From Nocardioides sp. (lineage in GTDB: Bacteria > Actinomycetota > Actinomycetes > Propionibacteriales > Nocardioidaceae): DNA of 49,500 bases. The notes beneath the pieces were generated by a model. It made no database searches. It was not told the DNA's origin and saw only the letters and a program-made list of their open reading frames with translations. This document shows positions 40,496 through 48,625 of the stretch, piece by piece. Position 1 is the first letter of the stretch. The number at the start of each line of letters is the position of its first letter. The position numbers were made by a program, and so were the translations under genes. The stretch covers positions 1 to 49,500 of the forward strand of contig NZ_JASEEQ010000020.1 in NCBI RefSeq assembly GCF_030019515.1, written 5' to 3'.

Positions 40496-41968
40496 TCAGT
40501 ACCCGTGGGCCTCGACGTCGTCGAGGACGGCGGTGGCGGTGGCCCGGTCGGCGCTGCGCACCTGGACCCACAGCAGCCGGTTCGAGGCGAGCTGGACGAT
40601 CCGCTCGACGGTGACGCCGCCGGGGCAGCGGGTGTAGACGACGGTGCGGGTGGCGTTGTCGTCGATGGTGTCGTCGACCGGCTCGTCGGCGCCGTCGCAC
40701 TCGGGGTGCTGCGGCACCTGCTCGGGCAGCTCGTCGCCGGGGAGGATGCCGAGGAAGACCCCCTGGGCGGTGGTCGCGACATCGGTCCAGTCCGCGGTGG
40801 TGCCGACCGACAGCGCCGGGAACTCCCCGCCGCCGTCGGGCGCCTGCCACATCCGCGGGGAGCGGGCCCGGTCCCAGTCGCTGGGCACGGTCACGGAGAG
40901 CGTGCCGGTGTCGTCGGTGATCGAGATCTCGGCGTCGCGGCGCTGCTCGACCGCGTACCCGATCCCCAGCCCGACCGCGAGCGCCAGCAGCCCGGCCACG
41001 GCACCGAGGACCCGGCGACGGGTCCGCCGTGGTGGCACCGGCTCGGCCAGCGGCCGCGACGGCGGCAGCGGACTGGGCCGGGCGCCGGGCTGGGTGAGCT
41101 CCGGGTCCAGCGGCAGCCACGGCCCGCTCGGGCCGGCGTCCGCGTCGGGTCCGAGCGCCGCCGCGAGCGCCTCGACGTACGCCGCCACGTCCGGCCAGCG
41201 GTCCTCGCGGTCGGGGGCGAGCCCGCGGCGCACGACCGCATCGACCTCGGGCGGGAAGTCCCGGTCGGGCGTCGACAGGGCCGGCGGCGCCCCGGGCGCC
41301 GCGGCGGCGGCCAGCGACGCGTGGGAGTACGGCGCCCGGCCGCAGAGCATCAGGTAGGTCAGCGCGGCCAGGGAGTACTGGTCGGCGCGCGGGTCCAGGG
41401 GCTCCCCCTGCGCCTGCTCGGGCGCCACGAAGGACGGGGTCCCGGCGATCATCGTCAGCCGCGAGGACATGTCCAGCGCCTTGCCGAGCCCGAGGTCGGC
41501 GACCATCGCGCGGACCTCGGTGCGGCCGCCCTCCTCGACGGTCCGGAACAGCACGTTCGCCGGCTTCACGTCGCGGTGCAGCACGCCGCGCACGTGCAGC
41601 GCCTGGAGCCCGGCCCCGACCTGGCGCACCACCTCCAGCGCCTGCCCCGACGTCAGGGCGAGCACCTCGAGCCGGTCGGCCAGGGTGCCCTGGTCGGCGT
41701 ACGACATCACCAGGTAGGGGCGCCCGTCCTCGAGCTCGCCGGCGTCGTAGACGCTGACGACGTACGGCGACTCCACCTTGCGCAGGAACCGCCCCTCCTC
41801 GAGGAAGCGCTGCCGGACGGCCTGGTCCTCGGTCCAGTTGTCCGCGAGCACCTTGACCGCGACCGGGGAGTCCAGCTGCTCGTCGTAGGCCAGCCAGACG
41901 GTCGCGAAGCCGCCCGACCCGATCCGCCGGCGCACGGCGTACCGGCCGAGACGGGAGGGCATGGGCAT
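40496..41968 (-). CDS. Transmembrane Ser/Thr protein kinase (PknB-like)
   Basis: A 490-aa kinase. The catalytic domain (about 8-265) has the glycine loop GSGGFATV, the lysine in VAVKVL, the catalytic loop HRDVKPAN, DLG in place of DFG (common in this group) and APEQ. A Pro-rich linker (about 280-315) leads to a single membrane helix (about 317-340, VLGAVAGLLALAVGLGIGYAV) and an extracellular domain of ~150 residues with two Cys (PECDG, TRCPGG) that may form a disulfide. It lacks PASTA repeats, so the sensed signal is not muropeptide-like by sequence. It starts at 41968; an ATG six bases later is an alternative. Confidence 0.93.
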   Translation of the reverse strand: MPMPSRLGRYAVRRRIGSGGFATVWLAYDEQLDSPVAVKVLADNWTEDQAVRQRFLEEGRFLRKVESPYVVSVYDAGELEDGRPYLVMSYADQGTLADRLEVLALTSGQALEVVRQVGAGLQALHVRGVLHRDVKPANVLFRTVEEGGRTEVRAMVADLGLGKALDMSSRLTMIAGTPSFVAPEQAQGEPLDPRADQYSLAALTYLMLCGRAPYSHASLAAAAAPGAPPALSTPDRDFPPEVDAVVRRGLAPDREDRWPDVAAYVEALAAALGPDADAGPSGPWLPLDPELTQPGARPSPLPPSRPLAEPVPPRRTRRRVLGAVAGLLALAVGLGIGYAVEQRRDAEISITDDTGTLSVTVPSDWDRARSPRMWQAPDGGGEFPALSVGTTADWTDVATTAQGVFLGILPGDELPEQVPQHPECDGADEPVDDTIDDNATRTVVYTRCPGGVTVERIVQLASNRLLWVQVRSADRATATAVLDDVEAHGY

Positions 41969-42083
41969 CCCCGCATCATGTCAGGGCCGGGGTCGGACCC
42001 TGAGGTTGTTCGGGGTCGGCTCAGGGGCGCGGGGTGCCGCTTCCCCGATGTGGCGGCGGCCGGCCGGGCCCCAGGCTGGACAC

Positions 42084-43004
42084 ATGATCACAGTCGAGTC
42101 CCTGACCAAGACGTACGGCGGCTTCACCGCCGTGGACGGCGTCACCTTCACCGCCCGCGCCGGACGGGTCACCGGCTTCCTGGGCCCGAACGGCGCCGGC
42201 AAGTCCACCACGATGCGGATCATGGTCGGGCTGACCCCCGCCACCTCCGGCACCGCGCACATCGACGGCCGCCGGTTCGCCGAGCTGCCGAACCCCGGTC
42301 TCGAGGTCGGCGTCCTCCTCGACGCCTCCGCGCAGCACGCGGGCCGCACCGGCCGCGAGATCCTCACCATCGCCCAGCGCACCATGGGCCTGCCGGCCCG
42401 CCGGGTCGACGAGCTGCTCGACCTGGTCAGCCTGACCCCGGAGGAGGCCGGCCGCCGGGTGCGCAACTACTCCCTCGGCATGCGCCAGCGGCTCGGCATC
42501 GCCACGGCCCTGCTCGGCGACCCCGAGGTGCTGATCCTCGACGAGCCGGCCAACGGGCTCGACCCGGCCGGCATCCGGTGGATGCGCGACCTGCTGCGCG
42601 GCTACGCCGACCAGGGTGGCACCGTGCTGCTCTCCTCGCACCTGCTGCACGAGATCGAGGTGATCGCCGACGACCTGGTCGTCATCGGCCAGGGCCGGAT
42701 CGTCGCGCAGGGCACCAAGGCCGAGCTCCTCGCGGCCGCGGGCACCCTGGTGCGCACCCCCGACGTCTCGACCCTCGCCCGAGCGCTCATGGACGCGGAC
42801 GTCGAGTTCGGCCACGCCGCCGACGCCCTGCGCGTCGAGGCGGACCCCGACCTGGTCGGCCGGATCGCGCTCGCGGCGGGCGTCGCCCTCACCGAGCTGC
42901 GCGCCGCCGACGGCGCCGGGCTCGAGGAGATGTTCCTCGAGCTCACCTCTGACACCCAGCGCGACACCCAGCGCGACGCGACCAGCGAAGGAGCAGCAGC
43001 ATGA
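42084..43004 (+). CDS. ABC transporter ATP-binding protein
   Basis: A 306-aa ATPase of the DrrA/BcrA type. Walker A is GPNGAGKST, the signature is NYSLGMRQR, Walker B is VLILDEPANGLD and the switch His is in SSHLLHE. A C-terminal extension of about 90 residues follows. The ATG at 42084 fits the usual start MITVESLTKTYG. It overlaps the permease gene by four bases (ATGA). The DTQRDTQRD tail shows a short 12-bp duplication. Probably exports a drug or lipid, or serves self-protection. Confidence 0.94.
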   Translation: MITVESLTKTYGGFTAVDGVTFTARAGRVTGFLGPNGAGKSTTMRIMVGLTPATSGTAHIDGRRFAELPNPGLEVGVLLDASAQHAGRTGREILTIAQRTMGLPARRVDELLDLVSLTPEEAGRRVRNYSLGMRQRLGIATALLGDPEVLILDEPANGLDPAGIRWMRDLLRGYADQGGTVLLSSHLLHEIEVIADDLVVIGQGRIVAQGTKAELLAAAGTLVRTPDVSTLARALMDADVEFGHAADALRVEADPDLVGRIALAAGVALTELRAADGAGLEEMFLELTSDTQRDTQRDATSEGAAA

Positions 43005-43828
43005 CCACCCTGACCCTCGAGCACGAGCACGAGCACGAGCGCGAGCAGGCACCGGTGCGCGTCGAGCGCGCGGCTCCGGCCCCGATCCCGATGTCGCGGA
43101 TCGTCGCGGTCGAGGCCCGCAAGTCCTTCGACACCCGGTCCGGGTTCTGGCTGCTGGCGAGCATCGCCATCACCGCGGTGATCGCCACCGCCGCGGTGAT
43201 CCTCTGGGCGCCGGACGACGAGCTCACCTATGCGAGCTTCGGGGCGGCGGTCGGCTTCCCGATGGCGGTGATCCTGCCGATGATCGCAATCCTCTCGGTC
43301 ACCTCGGAGTGGAGCCAGCGCAGCGGGTTGACCAGCTTCACGCTGGTCCCGCACCGCGGCCGCGTGGTCACCGCGAAGGCCGTGGTCGCGGTGGGCATCG
43401 CGGTCGCCTCGATGGTCCTGGCATTCGCGATCGGCGCGGTCGGCAACCTGGTCGGTACGACGATCGCCGGCACCGACGTGGTCTGGGACATGGGCCTGGA
43501 CGACTTCCTTTACATCGTCGGCGCGAACGTCCTCGGCCTGCTGATGGGCTTCATGCTCGGCGTGCTGATCCGCAACTCGGCGGGCGCGATCGTGGCGTAC
43601 TTCGTGTACTCCCTGGTGCTGCCCTCACTCTCGGAGGTGCTCGCCGCCAGCCAGTCCTGGTGGGGCGACCTGAGGCCGTGGGTCGACTTCAACTACACCC
43701 AGAGCTTCCTCTTCGAGGGCGGCTTCACCGGTGAGCAGTGGGCCAACCTGGCCGTCTCCGGCGGACTGTGGCTGGTCGTGCCGCTCACGATCGGCCTCTG
43801 GGCGGTCCTGCGCAGCGAGGTCAAGTAA
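43001..43828 (+). CDS. ABC transporter permease (ABC-2 type)
   Basis: A 275-aa membrane protein with six predicted helices, partner of the ATPase encoded immediately upstream. The N-terminal cytoplasmic tail contains alternating EHEHEHER, which could bind metal or be a chance repeat from a GAGCAC run. Membrane segments begin at about 48 (FWLLASIAITAVIATAAVIL). The stop codon is eight bases before a long hairpin. Confidence 0.92.
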   Translation: MTTLTLEHEHEHEREQAPVRVERAAPAPIPMSRIVAVEARKSFDTRSGFWLLASIAITAVIATAAVILWAPDDELTYASFGAAVGFPMAVILPMIAILSVTSEWSQRSGLTSFTLVPHRGRVVTAKAVVAVGIAVASMVLAFAIGAVGNLVGTTIAGTDVVWDMGLDDFLYIVGANVLGLLMGFMLGVLIRNSAGAIVAYFVYSLVLPSLSEVLAASQSWWGDLRPWVDFNYTQSFLFEGGFTGEQWANLAVSGGLWLVVPLTIGLWAVLRSEVK

Positions 43829-43836
43829 TCATTCGC

Positions 43837-43883
43837 CACCCTTCCCCGTCCCCTGACTATCGTGCAGGCGACGGGGAAGGGTG
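43837..43883 (+). promoter_or_regulatory. Hairpin carrying the sigma-factor promoter and ribosome-binding site
   Basis: CACCCTTCCCCGTC at 43837-43850 pairs perfectly with 43870-43883 (14 bp, 19-base loop). The loop contains TATCGT (43858-43863), a candidate -10. The right arm contains GGGGAAGGG, the ribosome-binding site of the GTG at 43890. It can also act as terminator for the ABC operon. Confidence 0.65.
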
Positions 43884-43889
43884 ATCTGC

Positions 43890-44456
43890 GTGACGACCGA
43901 GGCACTGACGCCGGACGAGATCGACGAGCTCGCCCGGCGCGCCCAGGCGGGCGAGCGGGACGCGCTCGAGACGCTGCTGGCCGCGGTCCGGCCGCGCGCG
44001 CTCAACGTGTGCCGGGGGGTGCTCCCGCACCTGCCCGATGCCGAGGACGCCTGCCAGGAGGCGCTGATCAACATCGCCGGCAAGATCGGCACGTGGGGCG
44101 GGCGCGGCCGGTTCACCACCTGGATGCACGTGGTCGCGGTCAACTCCGCGCGCTCGACGTACCGCCGCCTGAAGAACCAGGCCACTGCCGCCGACCCGCT
44201 CGACCACGGCCCGCTGGAGCGTCCGGACCCGCGCACCACCAGCGTCATCGCCGGCACCCGCCTGGACCTGCTCGAGGCGATGGAGACCCTCGAGAAGGAC
44301 CATCCGCAGTTCGTCGAGCCGCTGCTGCTGCGCGACGTCTACGGCCTGTCCTACGAGGAGATCGCCCAGCAGGTCGGCGCCCCGCTGGGCACCGTCAAGG
44401 CCCAGATCCACCACGGCCGCCGGCTGGCGCGCCCGCTGCTGCGGGGCAGTGAGTGA
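43890..44456 (+). CDS. ECF-type RNA polymerase sigma factor
   Basis: A 188-aa sigma-70-family factor with only regions 2 and 4. Region 2 is about 20-90 (LPDAEDACQEALINI, FTTWMHVVAVNSARS). Region 4 is about 125-180 (LRDVYGLSYEEIAQQVGAPLGTVKAQIHHGR). I prefer the GTG at 43890, nine bases after GGGGAAGGG; another GTG at 43881 would start inside that site. The gene overlaps the M1-peptidase gene by four bases (GTGA). No anti-sigma factor gene is adjacent; the lipoprotein encoded downstream is co-translated with it. Confidence 0.9.
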   Translation: MTTEALTPDEIDELARRAQAGERDALETLLAAVRPRALNVCRGVLPHLPDAEDACQEALINIAGKIGTWGGRGRFTTWMHVVAVNSARSTYRRLKNQATAADPLDHGPLERPDPRTTSVIAGTRLDLLEAMETLEKDHPQFVEPLLLRDVYGLSYEEIAQQVGAPLGTVKAQIHHGRRLARPLLRGSE

Positions 44457-45937
44457 GGACCGCTGCGGAGCAGCGAACGCGGAGGGCGGTCGCCGTCCTC
44501 GCGTCGGGGCTGCTGGCCGCGGCGCTGGTGGCCGGCTGCACGTCGGAGGACGACCAGCCGTCGCCGCCCTCGGCGCAGGCCTCGCCGTCGCCGTCGACGA
44601 CAGCCGGAGACCCGGCGCAGGGCTTCAGCACCCCGGTCGAGGACCGGGTCTACCCCGACGTCGGGGACCCCGGGGTCGATGCGCTGCACTACGACCTGCG
44701 GCTGGCGTGGGACCCGGGCAGCCGCACCCTGGACGGGGTGGAGACCGTCGAGCTGCGGGCGACCACGGACGCCGACCACCTCCAGCTCGACCTCGCCCGG
44801 CCGCTCGAGGTCACCCGGCTCACGCTCGACGGCGCGGACGCGCCGTACCGGCACCGCGGCAAGGACCTGGTCGTCGACGCGGCGGTCACCCGGGACAGCC
44901 GGCACACGCTGGTGATCCGCTACTCCGGCGAGCCGGGGCCGGTGCCGGCGCCGGTGCAGCGCAAGGACTTCAGCGAGACCGGCTGGACGGTCACCGACGA
45001 CGGCGGTGCCTGGACGATGCAGGAGCCGTACGGCGCCTACTCGTGGTACGCCGTCAACGACCAGCCCTCCGACAAGGCACTCTACGACTTCACGCTGCGG
45101 GTCCCGGCTCCGTTCGTCGGCGTCGCCAACGGCGAGCTGCTCGACCGCGAGCAGGTGCGCGGCGGCCCGGTGACCTACACGGTGACCCGGTGGCGGCTGG
45201 ACGCGCCGGCGTCGTCGTACCTCGTCACGGTCGCGTTCGGCGACTTCACGACCGTGACCGACGAGTCGTCGACCGGCGTCTCGATCAGCTACTGGACGCC
45301 GGCCGGCCGGCCCGACCTGCTGAAGCGGGTCCGGCGCGCCCCGGAGGCGCTGGCCTGGCTCGAGGACCGGCTCGGGCCCTACCCGTTCGACACCCTCGGG
45401 ATCCTGGTCGTCGACTCGCAGAGCGGCATGGAGACCCAGACCATGATCACCCTCGGCGACACCCGCTACGCCACCTCGCCGGAGGTGCTGGTGCACGAGA
45501 TCGCCCACCAGTGGTACGGCGACCTGGTCACCCCGGTCGACTGGCGCGACATGTGGATGAACGAGGGCATGGCCACCTACCTCCAGGGCGTGTGGATGGC
45601 CGAGGACCAGGGCGTGGCGATCACCGACGTGATGGACTACTGGGCCACCTTCGAGGACGACGAGCGCGCCAAGGCCGGCCCGCCCGCCGACTACGACCCC
45701 GCGTTCTTCGGGTCCTCGAACGTCTACTACGGCCCGGCGCTGATGTGGGACGAGCTGCGCCAGCGGCTCGGCGACGACGAGTTCTGGGCGCTGGTGCGCG
45801 ACTGGCCGGGCGTGCACGCCGACGGCAACGCCGACTACGACGACATCACCTCGTGGTGGTCGGAGCGGTCCGGCGAGGACCTGTCCGGGTTCTTCGACTC
45901 CTGGCTGCTCGGCGAGACCACCCCGGACCGCGGCTGA
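44453..45937 (+). CDS. M1-family metallopeptidase lipoprotein
   Basis: A 494-aa exported lipoprotein (lipobox VAGC, Cys29), followed by a Ser/Pro/Thr-rich linker to about 60. The N-terminal beta domain precedes a catalytic domain with HEIAHQWYG and the third zinc ligand Glu 18 residues after the second His (NEGMATY), the gluzincin pattern. The exopeptidase motif GxMEN appears as SGMETQT, so amino-terminus recognition may differ from classical aminopeptidase N. It is co-translated with the sigma factor (GTGA overlap), so a role in envelope response or peptide scavenging is plausible. Confidence 0.92.
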   Translation: MRTAAEQRTRRAVAVLASGLLAAALVAGCTSEDDQPSPPSAQASPSPSTTAGDPAQGFSTPVEDRVYPDVGDPGVDALHYDLRLAWDPGSRTLDGVETVELRATTDADHLQLDLARPLEVTRLTLDGADAPYRHRGKDLVVDAAVTRDSRHTLVIRYSGEPGPVPAPVQRKDFSETGWTVTDDGGAWTMQEPYGAYSWYAVNDQPSDKALYDFTLRVPAPFVGVANGELLDREQVRGGPVTYTVTRWRLDAPASSYLVTVAFGDFTTVTDESSTGVSISYWTPAGRPDLLKRVRRAPEALAWLEDRLGPYPFDTLGILVVDSQSGMETQTMITLGDTRYATSPEVLVHEIAHQWYGDLVTPVDWRDMWMNEGMATYLQGVWMAEDQGVAITDVMDYWATFEDDERAKAGPPADYDPAFFGSSNVYYGPALMWDELRQRLGDDEFWALVRDWPGVHADGNADYDDITSWWSERSGEDLSGFFDSWLLGETTPDRG

Positions 45938-45995
45938 CGTCTGCCCTCAGCAGAAGCCCTTGCCCGCGGCGCCGGGAGCCGCGACGGTGGCGTGC

Positions 45996-46988
45996 GTGAA
46001 GCTCCTGGTGCTGGGTGGGTCGGTGTTCCTCTCCCGGGCGGTCGCCGCCGAGGCGGTCGCGCGCGGCCACGACGTGACGTGCGCCAACCGGGGCACGTCG
46101 GGGCGGGTGCCCGACGGCGCGGCGCCGGCCGTGTGGGACCGCGCGGACCCGGTGCCGGCCGGGCTGGCGGGGACGCCGTACGACGTGGTGGTGGACGTGG
46201 CGCGCCGCCCGTCCTGGGTCCGGGCGGCCGTGGCGGCCTGGCCGGAGGCCCACCACGTGTTCGTGTCCACGGTGAGCGTGTACGCCGACGAGTCGACGCC
46301 GGGCGGGCGGCCCGGCACGCTGCCGCTGCGCGAGCCGCTGCACGAGGACGTCGACCTGGGCGCGGACCCGGAGGCCTACGGGCCGATGAAGGTCGGGTGC
46401 GAGGAGGCGGTGCGGGCGGGCGCCGCCTCGTGGACGGTCGTGCGGCCGGGCCTGATCGTCGGGCCGGGCGATCCGACCGGGCGGTTCACCTACTGGCCGG
46501 CGCGGCTGGGCGACGCCGGCCCCGGCGAGGAGGTGCTCGCGCCCGGGCGGCCCGAGGACCGGACCCAGGTGATCGACGTGCGCGACCTGGCGGCGTGGCT
46601 CGTCGCCGCTGCGCAGGCCCGGACCACCAGCGACTTCGACGGGGTCGGCGAGGTGCTGGCGCTGTCCGAGGTGCTCGCGCACGTGGCCGCGGGCTGCGGG
46701 GCGGACGTGCGACCGACCTGGGTGCCGCAGGAGTTCCTCACCGAGCAGGGCGTGCAGCCGTGGGCGGGACCGGACTCGCTGCCGCTGTGGCTGCCCCGGC
46801 CCGAGTACGACGGGATGTGCGCCCACGACCCGACCCCGTCGTACGCCGCCGGGCTGGCGCTGCGCCCGCTCGAGGAGACCGCCCGGGACACGCTCGCCTG
46901 GCTGCGGGCGACGCCGGACGCGACCCGCACCGGCCTGAGCCGCGACCGCGAGGCCGCCCTGCTCGCGGCCTGGCACGCGCGCGGGTGA
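45996..46988 (+). CDS. NAD-dependent epimerase/dehydratase-like (atypical extended SDR)
   Basis: A 330-aa Rossmann-fold protein beginning KLLVLGGSVFLSRAVAAEA (GGxxFLGR-like motif of the isoflavone-reductase/epimerase group). VFVSTVSVYADES contains the Ser, but the usual YxxxK is YGPMK here (AYGPMKVGCEEAV). VVRPGLIVGPGD is the typical substrate-side motif. I chose the GTG at 45996; a GTG at 45987 is an alternative and no strong ribosome-binding site is seen. Substrate is unknown (sugar nucleotide or similar). Confidence 0.85.
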   Translation: MKLLVLGGSVFLSRAVAAEAVARGHDVTCANRGTSGRVPDGAAPAVWDRADPVPAGLAGTPYDVVVDVARRPSWVRAAVAAWPEAHHVFVSTVSVYADESTPGGRPGTLPLREPLHEDVDLGADPEAYGPMKVGCEEAVRAGAASWTVVRPGLIVGPGDPTGRFTYWPARLGDAGPGEEVLAPGRPEDRTQVIDVRDLAAWLVAAAQARTTSDFDGVGEVLALSEVLAHVAAGCGADVRPTWVPQEFLTEQGVQPWAGPDSLPLWLPRPEYDGMCAHDPTPSYAAGLALRPLEETARDTLAWLRATPDATRTGLSRDREAALLAAWHARG

Positions 46989-47066
46989 TCCGGGAGGCGC
47001 AGGTCCTGCCAATCCGGCGCCCCAGGGACGGCAACAGATGACGTCCGCGGGCGGACGGCGGCGCAC

Positions 47067-47072
47067 TAGCCT
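47067..47072 (+). promoter_or_regulatory. Leaderless -10 hexamer TAGCCT
   Basis: TAGCCT followed by six bases and the ATG at 47079; the same hexamer as at 8173. A small inverted repeat GTCCGC/GCGGAC (47043-47056) lies upstream. Confidence 0.5.
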
Positions 47073-47078
47073 CGGAGG

Positions 47079-48572
47079 ATGACGACCGCGCCGCGCCCCG
47101 CTCGCCTCTCGGCCGCCGAGCTGATCGACCTGGTCCTCGACGAGGGGTCGTGGGTCTCCTGGGACGCCCCGCCGGACCGCACCGGCGTGTCCGAGGAGTA
47201 CGCCGCCGACCTGGCCGCGGCGTTCGAGAGGAGCGGCGCCGACGAGTCGGTGCTGACCGGCGAGGGCCGGATGCGGGGCCGCCGGGTGGCGGTGCTGATG
47301 GGCGAGTTCGCGTTCCTGGCGGGCTCGATCGGGCGCGCCGCGGCCGACCGGCTGGTGGGCTCGATCGAGCGCGCGACCCGCGAGGGGCTGCCGCTGCTCG
47401 CCGGCCCGGTCAGCGGCGGCACCCGGATGCAGGAGGGCACGCCCGCGTTCGTGCAGATGGTGCGGATCACCGAGGCGGTCGCGGCGCACAAGGCCGCGGG
47501 CCTGCCCTACCTCGTCTACCTGCGCCACCCCACGACCGGCGGCGTGATGGCCTCCTGGGGCTCGCTGGGGCACGTGACGGTCGCCGAGCCCGGCGCCCTC
47601 GTCGGGTTCCTCGGGCCGCGGGTCTACGAGGCGCTCTACGGCAGGCCGTTCCCGGACGGCATCCAGACCTCGGAGAACCTCTACGCCCACGGCATCATCG
47701 ACGCCGTCCTACCTCCCGAGGAGATCGCCGGGATCCTCGACCGGGCGCTGGAGATCCTGCTGGCGCCCCGGCACGGCATCCGGCCGGTGCCGGCGCCGGT
47801 CCCGCTCACGCCGCTGCCCGAGGTCGAGACGTGGGACGCGGTCACCCGCTCGCGACGCCCGGACCGGCCAGGCGTGCGCCGGCTGCTCAAGTACGCCGCC
47901 AGCGACGTGATCCCGCTCAACGGCACCGGCCAGGGCGAGCAGGACCCCGGGCTGCTGCTGGCGCTGGCGCGGTTCGGGCAGGCGCCGTGCGTGTTCCTCG
48001 GGCAGGACCGGCGCGGCCAGACCGCCGAGCACCCGATGGGCCCCGAGGCGCTCCGGGAGGCGCAGCGCGGGATGCGGCTCGCCTCCGACCTCGGCCTGCC
48101 GCTGCTCACCGTCATCGACACCCAGGGTGCGGCGCTCTCGCCGGAGGCCGAGAACGGCGGCATGGCCGGCGAGATCGCGCGCTGCCTCAACGAGCTGATC
48201 GCTGTCACCGCACCGACCCTGTGCCTGATGCTCGGCGAGGGCAACGGCGGCGGCGCGCTGGCGTTCCTGCCGGCCGACCGGGTGATCGCCGCCCAGCACG
48301 CCTGGCTCTCGCCGCTGCCGCCGGAGGGCGCGAGCGCGATCGTGTACCGCGACCTCGACCACGCCCCGGAGATGGCGCGCAGCCAGCAGGTCCGCGCCCT
48401 CGACCTGCTCCGGCTCGGCATCGTCGACCGGATCGTCGCCGAGCTCCCCGACGCCGCCGACGAGCCCGAGGCGTTCTGCCGCCGGGTCGGCGCCGTCCTG
48501 GAGCACGAGCTGGCCGCGCTGCTCGACGCCGGCCCCGGCACCCCCGCCGACCGGGCCCGCCGCTACGCCTGA
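47079..48572 (+). CDS. Acyl-CoA carboxylase carboxyltransferase, beta and alpha halves fused
   Basis: A 497-aa carboxyltransferase that moves CO2 from carboxybiotin to an acyl-CoA. The first half (about 1-250) is AccD-like with the oxyanion motif SGGTRMQEGTPAF, but lacks the four-Cys zinc ribbon of bacterial AccD. The second half (about 260-497) is AccA-like with LTVIDTQGA and GEGNGGGALAFLPADR. No biotin carboxylase or biotin carrier gene is adjacent, so it must pair with subunits encoded elsewhere. Acetyl- or propionyl-CoA specificity is not predictable. Confidence 0.88.
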   Translation: MTTAPRPARLSAAELIDLVLDEGSWVSWDAPPDRTGVSEEYAADLAAAFERSGADESVLTGEGRMRGRRVAVLMGEFAFLAGSIGRAAADRLVGSIERATREGLPLLAGPVSGGTRMQEGTPAFVQMVRITEAVAAHKAAGLPYLVYLRHPTTGGVMASWGSLGHVTVAEPGALVGFLGPRVYEALYGRPFPDGIQTSENLYAHGIIDAVLPPEEIAGILDRALEILLAPRHGIRPVPAPVPLTPLPEVETWDAVTRSRRPDRPGVRRLLKYAASDVIPLNGTGQGEQDPGLLLALARFGQAPCVFLGQDRRGQTAEHPMGPEALREAQRGMRLASDLGLPLLTVIDTQGAALSPEAENGGMAGEIARCLNELIAVTAPTLCLMLGEGNGGGALAFLPADRVIAAQHAWLSPLPPEGASAIVYRDLDHAPEMARSQQVRALDLLRLGIVDRIVAELPDAADEPEAFCRRVGAVLEHELAALLDAGPGTPADRARRYA

Positions 48573-48602
48573 GCCGCCCGCGCCAGCGGTCACGCCCGGC
48601 GG

Positions 48603-48616
48603 TAGAACGCGTTACA
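48603..48616. promoter_or_regulatory. KstR-like box overlapping the SDR promoter
   Basis: TAGAACGCGTTACA fits the published KstR consensus TnnAACnnGTTnnA at all fixed positions and overlaps the -10 (TACAGT, 48613-48618). KstR represses steroid-degradation genes in mycobacteria and rhodococci. Confidence 0.5.
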
Positions 48617-48625
48617 GTCCGGCGG

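Noticed and set aside
39785..41968. Ter phage-defence locus built on the TerD gene and kinase
   Set aside because: Only a single TerD-domain gene is present and the kinase is convergent; none of the usual TerB/TerC/TerY or ATP-grasp partners is present.
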